64,000 nucleotides of DNA from the NCBI GenBank assembly GCA_017985675.1, contig JAGNXB010000008.1, positions 1 through 64,000 of the forward strand, read 5' to 3'. Shown here piece by piece: positions 16,272-24,854 of the stretch; the stretch's first letter is position 1, and each line of letters begins with the position of its first letter. Under the pieces are notes generated by a model that worked only from the letters and a program-made list of their open reading frames with translations, did no database searches and was not told the DNA's origin. This stretch comes from Saprospiraceae bacterium. Its GTDB lineage: Bacteria; Bacteroidota; Bacteroidia; Chitinophagales; Saprospiraceae. The position numbers and the translations under genes are program-made.

Positions 16272-17765
16272 TTAGTCCAAGCCTTCCGTCAGGAATGCCT
16301 GAAGAGATTTTTGCCATTCCGATGCATTCAGATCCCAGGCTATGCCATTGACAACAAGGTATTTTTGCACACCATGGATATCTGCAAGATAAAAGATGGG
16401 ATTGGCATCTGGCAGTATCGGTTCGGAGGCATCATCATCGGGATGTCGAATGGCTATAGGGATAGGCAAATACTTCATTCGGACAGGTGTATTGCTCATT
16501 CGAAAAACGGCGTATCCCTGCTGGATCAACTGGACAACAGGTGTTTCACGCAACGCATCCATATCTGTCAATACATGGGAATACGATTTAGCAGGGATCA
16601 CTTTCAGGCCTTTGCCATCAATGACATGATGGGCACTATGTGGGTTGAGGTCTCCCAAATCAGCTATTGTGGATTTGGTGTACCAGTTTTTACCACTACC
16701 ATACTCCCCCGCTTTGAAAGCGATATCCATTACATAGGTGTTCCCCCGATCTTCGAGTGTTGCCTCACGTATCAAGAGTTCGAACAAGCGATTTTGATTA
16801 AAAGGTAGCCGGTTGTAATCAGCCAGTGGTATTTTTTGATAGGTCGATGTGCTTATGGCCTCAATCGATGCGACAAGGGTGGCAAAATAGAGTCTGCGCA
16901 GTGTCTGTTTTTCATTATCCCCCGTTAGCCAGCCTGCTTCGATCAGAACTGTACGTGTACCTCTGGCGGTAAAATTGTCGCCAAAGGCCCTGTTTTCAAA
17001 CGCATCACTATAGCGAGAGATTTGTCCCGGGATGATTTTTTCAAGTTTAGTGCCCAGCAAACCAATAAGTTTCATGGCATCCTGACGATGTGGTGGGTTG
17101 CTTCGATTTAAATCCGGAGGTGGGGCAAGAAAGGCTACTGCGGCAGTTAGATTCGTATAACCTGCGCTGTAATAGCGGTGTTGATCGTGCAAGTTAAAGC
17201 CCCAATCCGCATCCAGGCTATCCCGCCAGTGGTTGAGGATACGAGATTCCGGTGAGGTAAGTCTGAGTGCATCCCTGTTTAGATCGATACCCAGCGCATT
17301 GCGCCGCTGATAGGCTACCGCACCATCCGGATTAAGAAGTGGGAGGAAATACAGGCTTACTTTTTCTGACCAGTTTTTAGCCTCAGGCAGGGACGAATTA
17401 TCTTTAAGTGTTTTCCAAAGATCCAGCAAAGCCATCGTAGCAGTGGGCTCATCACCGTGCATCTGGCTCCATAATAAGATTTTTACAGGTCCTTTTCCCC
17501 ATCGCACAGCGTGAATATCCCGCCCTTGTACTGATTTTCCTGCCAGCCCTACTTCAAATCCAGGCACATTTTTGAGTGCTTCGATCGCTTTAATGATATC
17601 CGCGTATGCAAATCGCCTTTCATCCAGACCCGGATAGCGAATCTCAGGATGTTTGGCATACATGCGACCTAGTAAATCGGGATCAACCGGTGGTGTTTCC
17701 GGGCACCTTGTGGTGAGCAGGAGAAACAAAGAAAAAAGAAAGGGCAAGGATATTAGCGTATTCAC
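16272..17765 (-). CDS. M14-family zinc carboxypeptidase, secreted
   Basis: About 497 residues from a GTG at 17765. This start is chosen because a TATATTTA box (17770-17777) ends four bases before it and because upstream ATGs lie inside the terminator of the THX gene. A hydrophobic signal (LISLPFLFSLFLLLTT) is followed by Cys, possibly a lipoprotein. M14 motifs: zinc ligands in SQMHGDEPT and NLHDQ, substrate-binding NPDGA and DLNRD, catalytic Glu in VLIEAGW. It removes C-terminal residues from peptides or cell-wall peptides. The C-terminal 180 residues form an extra domain I cannot name. Confidence 0.85.
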   Translation of the reverse strand: MNTLISLPFLFSLFLLLTTRCPETPPVDPDLLGRMYAKHPEIRYPGLDERRFAYADIIKAIEALKNVPGFEVGLAGKSVQGRDIHAVRWGKGPVKILLWSQMHGDEPTATMALLDLWKTLKDNSSLPEAKNWSEKVSLYFLPLLNPDGAVAYQRRNALGIDLNRDALRLTSPESRILNHWRDSLDADWGFNLHDQHRYYSAGYTNLTAAVAFLAPPPDLNRSNPPHRQDAMKLIGLLGTKLEKIIPGQISRYSDAFENRAFGDNFTARGTRTVLIEAGWLTGDNEKQTLRRLYFATLVASIEAISTSTYQKIPLADYNRLPFNQNRLFELLIREATLEDRGNTYVMDIAFKAGEYGSGKNWYTKSTIADLGDLNPHSAHHVIDGKGLKVIPAKSYSHVLTDMDALRETPVVQLIQQGYAVFRMSNTPVRMKYLPIPIAIRHPDDDASEPILPDANPIFYLADIHGVQKYLVVNGIAWDLNASEWQKSLQAFLTEGLD

Positions 17766-17801
17766 GGGGTAAATATATAACCTGTGGAGCAGAGCAGCAA
17801 T

Positions 17802-17828
17802 AAAAAAGGCCCCCATATAGGGAGCCTT
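17802..17828 (-). terminator. Rho-independent terminator of the THX gene
   Basis: On the minus strand the arm AAGGCTCCC and its partner GGGGGCCTT are followed by a run of T. It lies 25 bases past the THX stop and overlaps the apparent long start of the peptidase frame. Confidence 0.8.
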
Positions 17829-17852
17829 GTCATTGTCGAAGCACAAAGACGT

Positions 17853-17972
17853 TTAATCTTCTTTCGCTACCGGTGTTGCCGGAGCAGGCTGGTTATTCGC
17901 CTTCGGACGGGAATTCCCAAAAGAACCCCTCCAGATTTTACCGCGCTTAGTGCGCTTATCACCTCTGCCCAT
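17853..17972 (-). CDS. 30S ribosomal protein THX (bS20-associated small basic protein)
   Basis: A 39-residue gene found by reading the minus strand from the ATG at 17972. It starts MGRGDKRTKRGKIWRGSFGN, followed by an Ala/Pro/Asn-rich tail (about residues 25-39). The GKGDKKTRRGKI-like core is the signature of the THX family, a small 30S ribosomal protein found in Bacteroidota and Thermus. A TATCTTTG box 22 bases upstream and a terminator just downstream make it a complete single-gene unit. Highly basic N-terminal half fits rRNA binding. Confidence 0.9.
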   Translation of the reverse strand: MGRGDKRTKRGKIWRGSFGNSRPKANNQPAPATPVAKED

Positions 17973-17994
17973 GTTTGTTTATTTAGTAACGCTG

Positions 17995-18002
17995 CAAAGA
18001 TA
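17995..18002 (-). promoter_or_regulatory. -7 box of the THX gene
   Basis: TATCTTTG on the minus strand matches TAnnTTTG exactly and lies 22 bases before the ATG at 17972. Confidence 0.7.
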
Positions 18003-18031
18003 GTCCTTTTTTATTGATAAAGGAAAATTTT

Positions 18032-18150
18032 GAAGGGAGGGGAGGAGGGGAGGAGATGAGGAGGGGAGGAGGGGGAGTGAGGAGGAGAATTTGTGAATCC
18101 GGATTAAAACCCTCAAAACCTCCATTCTCAAAACCTACTCCCTCAAAACC
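18032..18150. repeat. Low-complexity repeat block (GGGAGGAGG and CTCAAAACCTCC types)
   Basis: A run of GGGGAGGAGG-like purine repeats (18035-18090) is followed by three imperfect copies of CCTCAAAACCTCC (18111-18150). It lies between the divergent THX and helicase promoters. The second unit recurs near 21089 and 61175. Confidence 0.8.
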
Positions 18151-18163
18151 TCCCGGCACGTCG

Positions 18164-18171
18164 TATCTTCG
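18164..18171 (+). promoter_or_regulatory. -7 box of the helicase gene, leaderless spacing
   Basis: TATCTTCG is a one-base variant of TAnnTTTG and ends four bases before the ATG at 18176, so the transcript would start at or next to the start codon. Confidence 0.6.
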
Positions 18172-18175
18172 CCCC

Positions 18176-20434
18176 ATGTCAGATTTTTTGAACACGCTGA
18201 ATACCGTTCAACATGATGCGGTAACGACAACAGATGGACCAGTTTTGGTTATTGCCGGGCCAGGTTCGGGCAAAACCCGCGTGTTAACTTATCGCATTGC
18301 ACACTTGCTGGATAAAGGCATTGATCCCTCAGCTATACTTGCCCTTACCTTTACAAACAAGGCTGCCAGGGAGATGAAGGAACGGATAGCCAAAGTGGCG
18401 GGATCAAAAGCCTCCCGTGTATGGGCGGGTACATTCCACTCCCTTTTTTCACGGATCCTTCGATTTGAAGCGGAGCACATCGGCTACCCCAAGGATTTTA
18501 CCATCTATGATACGGAGGATAGTAAAAGTCTGGTGGGTGCGATCATCCGGGAGTGGAATCTGGATAAAGAAGCGTACCAGGCAAACGCCATTCGGAACCG
18601 AATTTCTTCGGCAAAAAGCAATCTGATTACGCCGCGTATGTACGAACAGGATGCCGAGAGTTTGAATCGCGACCAGGCCAATAGGATTCCCTTTTTCTAT
18701 AAAATATATGCGGAATATTATTCCCGTTGCCGCAAAGCGGGTGCGCTTGATTTTGATGATTTATTGTTGCAGTTTTATCGGCTCCTTCAGGAAAGACCAG
18801 ACATAGCAGAGAAGTATCAAAAGCGATTCCAATATGTGCTGGTCGACGAGTTTCAGGATACCAATTATTTGCAATATGGCATCCTCAAAAAGTTGACATT
18901 GTATAATGGCAGTCCACGAAATATTTGTGCGGTAGGAGATGATGCACAGAGTATTTATGCATTTAGAGGCGCGACGATCGATAATATTTTGAATTTTGAA
19001 CAGGATTTTATTGGCCTGAAAACATTTAAGCTTGAGCAGAATTATCGTTCCTCCAAACATATTGTCGATGCCGCCAATAAAGTCATCGGATATAATAAAC
19101 GTCAAATCAAAAAAACGATCTGGACCGATCAGGATGGCGGCCAAAAAATAAAAGTTATCCGCGCCGTAAATGATACGGAAGAAGGTCGCAGGGTACTTGA
19201 TCAGATTATGGAGCTCAAAAACAGAGACCATTTATCCAATCAGGAAATCGCTATTTTATATCGTACCAATGCCCAGTCGCGTATTTTTGAAGAACATCTG
19301 CGCCGGCATAATATTTCCTATAAAATTTTTGGCGGACAATCCTTTTATCAGCGAAAGGAAGTAAAAGATCTCATCGCCTACTTGCGGACTGTTGTTAATG
19401 CGAAGGATGAGGAAGCTCTAAAACGGGTCATTAATTTCCCCAAACGCGGCATCGGCGACAGCACGATGGAAGGATTAGCAAAAGTAGCTGCGGACCAACA
19501 AATTACCTTATGGGATGCCCTGGTCCAGGTAGGCCCGACCACAAGATCATCCAAGCCGATTGTCCGGTTTATTGAAATGATTGCCGGCTTCAGAGAAAAA
19601 CTGCTGACACTCAATGCCTACGATCTGGCCATGTGGGTCGCCAAAGCTTCTGGTTTATATGATGAATATGCTTCTGATACCAGTGTAGAGGGTATAGGTC
19701 GCAAGGAAAATTTACAGGCACTGCTGGATGGTATCCAGGAGTTTTCCGAAAGTGATGAGGAGATTTACACGGGCGAAGTGCGAGACAAATCGCTCTCATC
19801 ATACCTTCAAAATATTGCCTTGCTCACGGATGCGGATGATGAAAAAGGTGGAACAGATTATGTTTCCCTGATGTCGGTGCATGCGGCCAAGGGATTGGAA
19901 TTTGAAGCGATTTTCCTGGTGGGATTGGAGGAGCAATTATTTCCATCTTTCATGTCGATGAATAATCCGGATGATATCGATGAGGAACGGCGGTTGTTTT
20001 ATGTAGCCATTACCCGCGCCAAAGCCCATTTATGGTTGACCTATGCGCTGAGCCGGTACCGTTATGGGCAGATGCGGCATAATGAAGTAAGCCGCTTCCT
20101 GGAAGAAATAGAAATTGAAAATCTGGAAGAAACCGGGATCGCACAGGACGCCCTCATTCCAACTGCACAACGGGCACGCGTGGTCGGAGGACCCAAACCG
20201 GCAGTCACTTCTGCGCCCAGTGCGCTGCGTATCGATCCGGCGACGTTCCGACCCAGCCTGCCCAATGCCATCCAGGCCGGCATGCACGTCCTTCACCTTA
20301 AATTTGGAAAGGGTGAAGTGCGGGCCGTAGATGGCAGCACCGATAATCGGGTAGCCACTATTTATTTTCCCGAGATCGATAGCCCTGAGCGGCGCATCAT
20401 GCTTAAATTTGCAAAGCTTCAGATTGTGGAATAA
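18176..20434 (+). CDS. UvrD/PcrA-type ATP-dependent DNA helicase
   Basis: A 752-residue superfamily-1 helicase. The ATG at 18176 (MSDFLNTLN) is chosen because the upstream frame runs through low-complexity repeat DNA. Visible motifs: Walker A AGPGSGKT, TFTNKAAREM (Ia), FDDLLLQF, VDEFQDTNYLQY (II), VGDDAQSIYAFRGA (III), LEQNYRSS (IV), MSVHAAKGLEFE (V) and VAITRAKAHL (VI). The C-terminal tail ends in the Tudor-like domain (HLKFGKGEV) typical of PcrA. It unwinds DNA in repair and replication restart. Confidence 0.95.
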   Translation: MSDFLNTLNTVQHDAVTTTDGPVLVIAGPGSGKTRVLTYRIAHLLDKGIDPSAILALTFTNKAAREMKERIAKVAGSKASRVWAGTFHSLFSRILRFEAEHIGYPKDFTIYDTEDSKSLVGAIIREWNLDKEAYQANAIRNRISSAKSNLITPRMYEQDAESLNRDQANRIPFFYKIYAEYYSRCRKAGALDFDDLLLQFYRLLQERPDIAEKYQKRFQYVLVDEFQDTNYLQYGILKKLTLYNGSPRNICAVGDDAQSIYAFRGATIDNILNFEQDFIGLKTFKLEQNYRSSKHIVDAANKVIGYNKRQIKKTIWTDQDGGQKIKVIRAVNDTEEGRRVLDQIMELKNRDHLSNQEIAILYRTNAQSRIFEEHLRRHNISYKIFGGQSFYQRKEVKDLIAYLRTVVNAKDEEALKRVINFPKRGIGDSTMEGLAKVAADQQITLWDALVQVGPTTRSSKPIVRFIEMIAGFREKLLTLNAYDLAMWVAKASGLYDEYASDTSVEGIGRKENLQALLDGIQEFSESDEEIYTGEVRDKSLSSYLQNIALLTDADDEKGGTDYVSLMSVHAAKGLEFEAIFLVGLEEQLFPSFMSMNNPDDIDEERRLFYVAITRAKAHLWLTYALSRYRYGQMRHNEVSRFLEEIEIENLEETGIAQDALIPTAQRARVVGGPKPAVTSAPSALRIDPATFRPSLPNAIQAGMHVLHLKFGKGEVRAVDGSTDNRVATIYFPEIDSPERRIMLKFAKLQIVE

Positions 20435-20460
20435 TTACGTAACCATTAACTGCAAATATT

Positions 20461-20643
20461 ATGCAAAATAACGTCTCAAAAAATGCCTCATCCGGAGCCG
20501 TCTACGGACTTGGATTCATTGGTGCCGCAATTTATTTTATTGCCGGATCGACATCGTTTATGGGGGGCGTATTGGGATTTATTAAGGCCCTCGTTTGGCC
20601 TGCATTTTTAGTGTATTACGCATTTAAGGCATTGGGGGCGTGA
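20461..20643 (+). CDS. Small conserved membrane protein
   Basis: A 60-residue protein with a polar N-terminus (MQNNVSKNASSGAVYGLGFI) and two hydrophobic stretches (about residues 15-30 and 36-56) that could form a hairpin in the membrane. Similar tiny proteins starting KNASSGAVYGLG are, from memory, widespread in bacteria, but no function is assigned. It follows the helicase by 26 bases and may be co-transcribed with it. Confidence 0.75.
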   Translation: MQNNVSKNASSGAVYGLGFIGAAIYFIAGSTSFMGGVLGFIKALVWPAFLVYYAFKALGA

Positions 20644-21167
20644 TGCGGGTTGCGTGGTGCGGGTTGCGCGATGCAAGTTGCGGGTTACGCGATGCTGATT
20701 TGGAATTGGCCCCTTACCTCTTACCCTTCACCCCTTACCAATTACGAGATGCGGGTTGCGAGGCTTGCGGGTTGCGGGTTGCGAGAATTTTTGGCCGCTG
20801 ACCGCTTACCCTTTACCCCTTACCAATTACGAGATGCGGGTTGCGGGTTGCGTGAATTTTTGGCCCCTGACTGCTTACCCTTTACCCCTTACCGATTACG
20901 AGATGCGGGTTGGGGGATTGGCGAGTCCCTATACACGTTTGGTTTTTCGTCCTCGGTCCTCCGTCCTCGGTCCTCGGTCCTCCGTCCTCATGCATCGGTC
21001 TTCTATTCAGTTGTCTCAAACAAAGAACCTGGAACAAAGAACTAAGTACGCCATTCGCCACAACTCAATAACACAACAACTCCTAACTTCCTCAAACCCT
21101 CAAAACCTCCATACTCAAAACCTCCTTAAACCCTCAAACCCTCCCTACTCAAACCCTCAAAACCTCC
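20644..21167. repeat. Mosaic intergenic repeat block
   Basis: 520 bases made almost entirely of short degenerate repeats. First are GCGGGTTGCG units (20643-20700). Then come three tandem copies of a 69-85 base unit, with the landmark GAGATGCGGG at 20746, 20831 and 20900 preceded by CTTACCCCTTACC. Then GTCCTCGGTCCTCCG units (20949-20990), and finally CTCAAAACCTCC units (21089-21167), which run to the stop codon of the esterase. Apparent ORFs through it are by-products of the repeats. Confidence 0.85.
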
Positions 21168-22616
21168 TCAGTTTCCTATTTTCATAAACACATTCGTCAC
21201 CAATTGATTTCCTCTCATTAATTGGATATAATAGATTCCTGCCGGGATTAATTGAACGTCTAAAGAAGAGTTAATTAATATCCCTGTCAATAGCACTTTG
21301 CCCAAGGGATCAATGATTCGATAAGTTGTCCCCTCCGATGCATTCTCCAAAAATAATTTATCCGTCACCGGATTGGGATACATTTTAATGACCGATGTAC
21401 CATTATTAAAATCGTTATTCGTTGCCGTCAAACAATCCGACGACTGGTCCATATGGGATGCAAAAAATGTAGCCATGGATGTTGTTCGCAGCGTATAATT
21501 ATCCAGGCTGTGTCCTGTAAGTGCCGGATTTAATACCTGCTCAAGGCAGGATGCATTGTTCGTCGATTGATCATACTGGAAATCAGGAATTGGTTTGCCC
21601 GCAGCATCCAAACTGTCCAGCAATGCCACAACGGTCACGGAACCAGAGGAATGGGGTCTGCCATAAATAGCCTGACAACCACCCAGGCTTGATGCACAGG
21701 CGGAGATGCCGGCGAGTATACGTTGGTAATTTATTGGGACGATCAAATCCGCTGGCTGATGATAGAGATACAGCGCCGGAATTTCTGCATAATGATTCAT
21801 TGAAAATAAGTCTGTGAATAATCCACCATAAATATCCCCGCAGGCTTTAATGGAATACGGTGCTGCATCCAGGTGCAAGCTGCCATGAATAGCACCCAGG
21901 TCCGGGCGAGACAGGTCCATGCTGTCAATAGCCACTGCAAAACCAGGATTGACGATACAGGGCGTTTCATACAAATTATTGGGTTTGGGGACATCAGAAA
22001 TCGTTTGACAAGAGCCGGGCTTCTCTGCACCATCATCGAGATAAACAACGCCCAGTGCGGTAAATGCACCGGCACTTTCACCAATTACATACACATTCCG
22101 CCGATCAATGGATAAATTGCCGGACTGACTAACCAGATAGCGCAAGGCTCCTTTGCCATCCTGTACGGCGCGGTACCAGGCACGGGTCCATTCCAGTGAA
22201 TCTGTCACATTCAGACAATTCCAGGGATTGCCCGGTAGCACGGATATATTGCAATTGATGAATTTCTCCGTCTGGAACATCCCCAGCCTATAGTTGATGG
22301 AGGCAGCCACATACCCTCTGGCCGCAAAATCATTTAACAACTGTGCAGGATAACCTTCGCCTTTATCGCCACCCAGCCATGCGCCGCCATGAATGATCAT
22401 CACCAGTGGACGACCGCAGGTCGGTGGCGTATCATTCACTGGCTGGGCTAAATCAAGGTAGAGGGTACGCATCGTGCCGGCAAAATCCAGGGCCTCACCA
22501 TAAGGGAGGTCCTTGCTGATGTCTACCTGATATTGTTTTGTCACCCAGTCGGTCTGGCTGTATAGCTCCCCAGTGCATAACCAAACCAGCAGGATTAAAG
22601 CTTGTATTTTATTCAT
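21168..22616 (-). CDS. Secreted carboxylesterase-like alpha/beta hydrolase with T9SS sorting domain
   Basis: A 482-residue protein from the ATG at 22616, which begins a signal peptide (MNKIQALILLVWLCTG). Oxyanion-hole motif IIHGGAWLGG and nucleophile elbow VIGESAGA are those of the type B carboxylesterase/lipase group; the His is likely in GHSLDNY. The last 75 residues (MYPNPVTDKLFLEN, then IYYIQLMRGNQ) form a type A T9SS C-terminal domain, so it is exported to the cell surface or medium. An N-terminal extension in the same frame lacks signal character. Confidence 0.88.
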   Translation of the reverse strand: MNKIQALILLVWLCTGELYSQTDWVTKQYQVDISKDLPYGEALDFAGTMRTLYLDLAQPVNDTPPTCGRPLVMIIHGGAWLGGDKGEGYPAQLLNDFAARGYVAASINYRLGMFQTEKFINCNISVLPGNPWNCLNVTDSLEWTRAWYRAVQDGKGALRYLVSQSGNLSIDRRNVYVIGESAGAFTALGVVYLDDGAEKPGSCQTISDVPKPNNLYETPCIVNPGFAVAIDSMDLSRPDLGAIHGSLHLDAAPYSIKACGDIYGGLFTDLFSMNHYAEIPALYLYHQPADLIVPINYQRILAGISACASSLGGCQAIYGRPHSSGSVTVVALLDSLDAAGKPIPDFQYDQSTNNASCLEQVLNPALTGHSLDNYTLRTTSMATFFASHMDQSSDCLTATNNDFNNGTSVIKMYPNPVTDKLFLENASEGTTYRIIDPLGKVLLTGILINSSLDVQLIPAGIYYIQLMRGNQLVTNVFMKIGN

Positions 22617-22872
22617 AATGGGAAGAAGCATTATTTCCCAAGATACGTCTTTACTAACCAAGTGGATATGAAGATGCTGGACATCCCACGGGAAATTCTT
22701 AATATGATTGGATAGTTAGGATTCTATTTATCGCAACGTTCAGTGGTCTTTACATTTAGCTAACAAAAACTTAACGGCTTTTTGCACTCGTGTTAAGTGG
22801 AATTCACCGCCTCTTCATTTTGGGGTAACATGACAATCTGACTTTTGCCACCGAACAAAACTCACGATTGTT

Positions 22873-24762
22873 ATGAAACAAAAACTTCTACTTCTTACCC
22901 TATTATTGGGTGGTATGTTAACGGTCAATGCCCAAAACGAACTATTTGACCAGGAGATTCAAATTCCAGCAGGATACCAACCTGCAACTGTATTGTTACC
23001 TCCATCTCCACTGACCATGCAAGTGCTCTTTGTTGGCGGACATGACCTGGTTCAAACAACACCAACTTATGGCAACGAAGCTGGTATTGCTATTGCTAAG
23101 GAATGGCACGATTTCATTGGCTTTACGCCTGATAATACCGGTCAACACCTAGGCTGGGTTTCTGTAAATCATGAAATGATTTATCAGGATAATCGCATCG
23201 GTGATGGTGGCGGAATGACCGTTTTTGCCGTAGACCGTGACCCGGTCACCGGTGAATTAGTGGTGGCAAATCAGGATCTGACTGATGGCCGCAGCGGCAA
23301 ATTTTTCAACGTAGATTTTGCGAATACAGTTGGTGAAACAGGTATGAATTGTGGCGGTATTTCGTCAATCGTTGACGGTCGTATCTGGACGGCAGAAGAA
23401 TGGTTCCGCACCAACAATGCATCCATCAACTCTGGTGGCTATTCTGCACCCACATCCAGTGGTTCATTTCCTAAATCACCTGGCGCTGTGGCCAATCAGG
23501 GTGTACGGGATACTGCTGATTATACCATCTCCAGTGATATTGCCGGATTTGATGGTCTAACGGTTAAAAAATACGAAAACTTCAACTGGATGGTGGAAAT
23601 TGATCCACGCGAAGCCAAAGCGATCCGCAAACAATACAACTGGGGTCGCCAGGGTTTTGAGGGTGGAACCATAGCAGCAGACAACAAAACCGTTTATCTT
23701 GGTGTAGATGGAACACCTGCACCTTGGGTAAAATTTGTGGCCGATGCACCAGGCGATTTTACAAAAGGTAAAATCTACGTTTACAAACATGATGCGTCCG
23801 GTAATAAGTGGATTGAAATTGACAACACGGACCCAACCCGTATGTTGAACTTTACACAGGAAGCACTTGCCAAAGGTGCATCGATTTACAACCGTCTTGA
23901 ATGGGTGGCTATTGACCCTGCTTCAGGATTGATCTACATGACAGAAACGGGGAATGATAATCCGGTGAACGGATTTACGGGCGGTGTAAATGCCGGCGGT
24001 GTTATGGCTCCACATCATACCCAACGTGCATTGCTAAAAGGTCTTACCGGTGCAACCGATGCAGCTTATCGCGATTATTACGGCCGTGTGCTGAAGTATG
24101 ATCCTACAACAGAAGAGGTAAGCGTTCTTCTTGAAGGAGGACCCGAATTAAGTGTTAGCCCGGATGAAGCTAACTATCCAAGTACCCATTTTACCAATCC
24201 TGACGGATTAAATGTGATTACCATTGATGGCCAAAGTTTTCTCATCATCGATGAAGATATTAATGGTTCTTCTTTTGGACGCTTGCCGGCCGGTGTGACA
24301 AGCGCTATTTGCGAATCATTTCTATTGAATCTGGCAAAAACCAATCCGACCATCGATGACCTGATTCGACTTACAGCAACCCCACGTGGTGCTGAAGTTA
24401 CAGGTGCAGTGATGACACCTGATGGCAAATCGCTTTTATTGAACTGCCAACACCCAAATTCTAATTTGGCTTTTCCATTCAACCATTCGTTGACGTTTGC
24501 AATACATGGTTTCGACCAGCTCACAGTGACAGGATTGCAGGATCCGGAGTTCGATCAGAACAGTGGTTTCCAAATTTACCCGAATCCAACGACTCGCCGC
24601 GTGCACATGAATAAAGTAACGGATGCAGCACTTTATAATGAAAGTGGACAGCGTGTGCGTGTATTCCGCAATACGGACCAGTTTGATGTATTTGGCATCA
24701 ATCCTGGAACTTATTTTGTGCAATCTGCTGAAGGTGAAATCACCAAGCTTATTATTCAGTAA
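22873..24762 (+). CDS. PhoX-like (DUF839) secreted phosphatase with T9SS sorting domain
   Basis: A 629-residue protein with a signal peptide (MKQKLLLLTLLLGGML, cleavage after NAQ). The body is a DUF839/PhoX-type beta propeller: WVSVNHEM, GGMTVFAVDRDP, CGGISSIVDGRIWTAEEW, GGTIAADNKTVYLGVDG and the Asp/Glu-rich stretches that bind calcium and iron in PhoX. A C-terminal sorting domain begins at IYPNPTTRRVHM. It probably releases phosphate from organic phosphate esters outside the cell. The following hairpin separates it from the peroxidase gene. Confidence 0.85.
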   Translation: MKQKLLLLTLLLGGMLTVNAQNELFDQEIQIPAGYQPATVLLPPSPLTMQVLFVGGHDLVQTTPTYGNEAGIAIAKEWHDFIGFTPDNTGQHLGWVSVNHEMIYQDNRIGDGGGMTVFAVDRDPVTGELVVANQDLTDGRSGKFFNVDFANTVGETGMNCGGISSIVDGRIWTAEEWFRTNNASINSGGYSAPTSSGSFPKSPGAVANQGVRDTADYTISSDIAGFDGLTVKKYENFNWMVEIDPREAKAIRKQYNWGRQGFEGGTIAADNKTVYLGVDGTPAPWVKFVADAPGDFTKGKIYVYKHDASGNKWIEIDNTDPTRMLNFTQEALAKGASIYNRLEWVAIDPASGLIYMTETGNDNPVNGFTGGVNAGGVMAPHHTQRALLKGLTGATDAAYRDYYGRVLKYDPTTEEVSVLLEGGPELSVSPDEANYPSTHFTNPDGLNVITIDGQSFLIIDEDINGSSFGRLPAGVTSAICESFLLNLAKTNPTIDDLIRLTATPRGAEVTGAVMTPDGKSLLLNCQHPNSNLAFPFNHSLTFAIHGFDQLTVTGLQDPEFDQNSGFQIYPNPTTRRVHMNKVTDAALYNESGQRVRVFRNTDQFDVFGINPGTYFVQSAEGEITKLIIQ

Positions 24763-24798
24763 GGACGTTTTCATTTCTTTCATAGTTATTATTATCGG

Positions 24799-24836
24799 GC
24801 GGCAGTCTCCACAGGAGGCTGCCGCATCGGTTTTTC
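24799..24836 (+). terminator. Terminator after the PhoX-like gene
   Basis: Stem CGGCAGTCTCC with GGAGGCTGCCG (one G-T pair), loop ACA-type, followed after a few bases by five T. Confidence 0.65.
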
Positions 24837-24854
24837 CGAATTAAATGCTGTACA

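Noticed and set aside
18014..18175. 54-codon N-terminal extension of the helicase
   Set aside because: It translates repeat DNA (Gly/Arg, Pro/Ser/Lys runs), and a promoter-like box lies just before the ATG at 18176.
18111..21167. CRISPR array
   Set aside because: The repeats are short, degenerate and contiguous, without uniform spacers, and no cas gene is present.
20650..21187. Two overlapping ORFs of 131 and 143 codons
   Set aside because: They are by-products of tandem repeats, with repeated MRVAGC and ADRLPFTPY peptides and no start signals.
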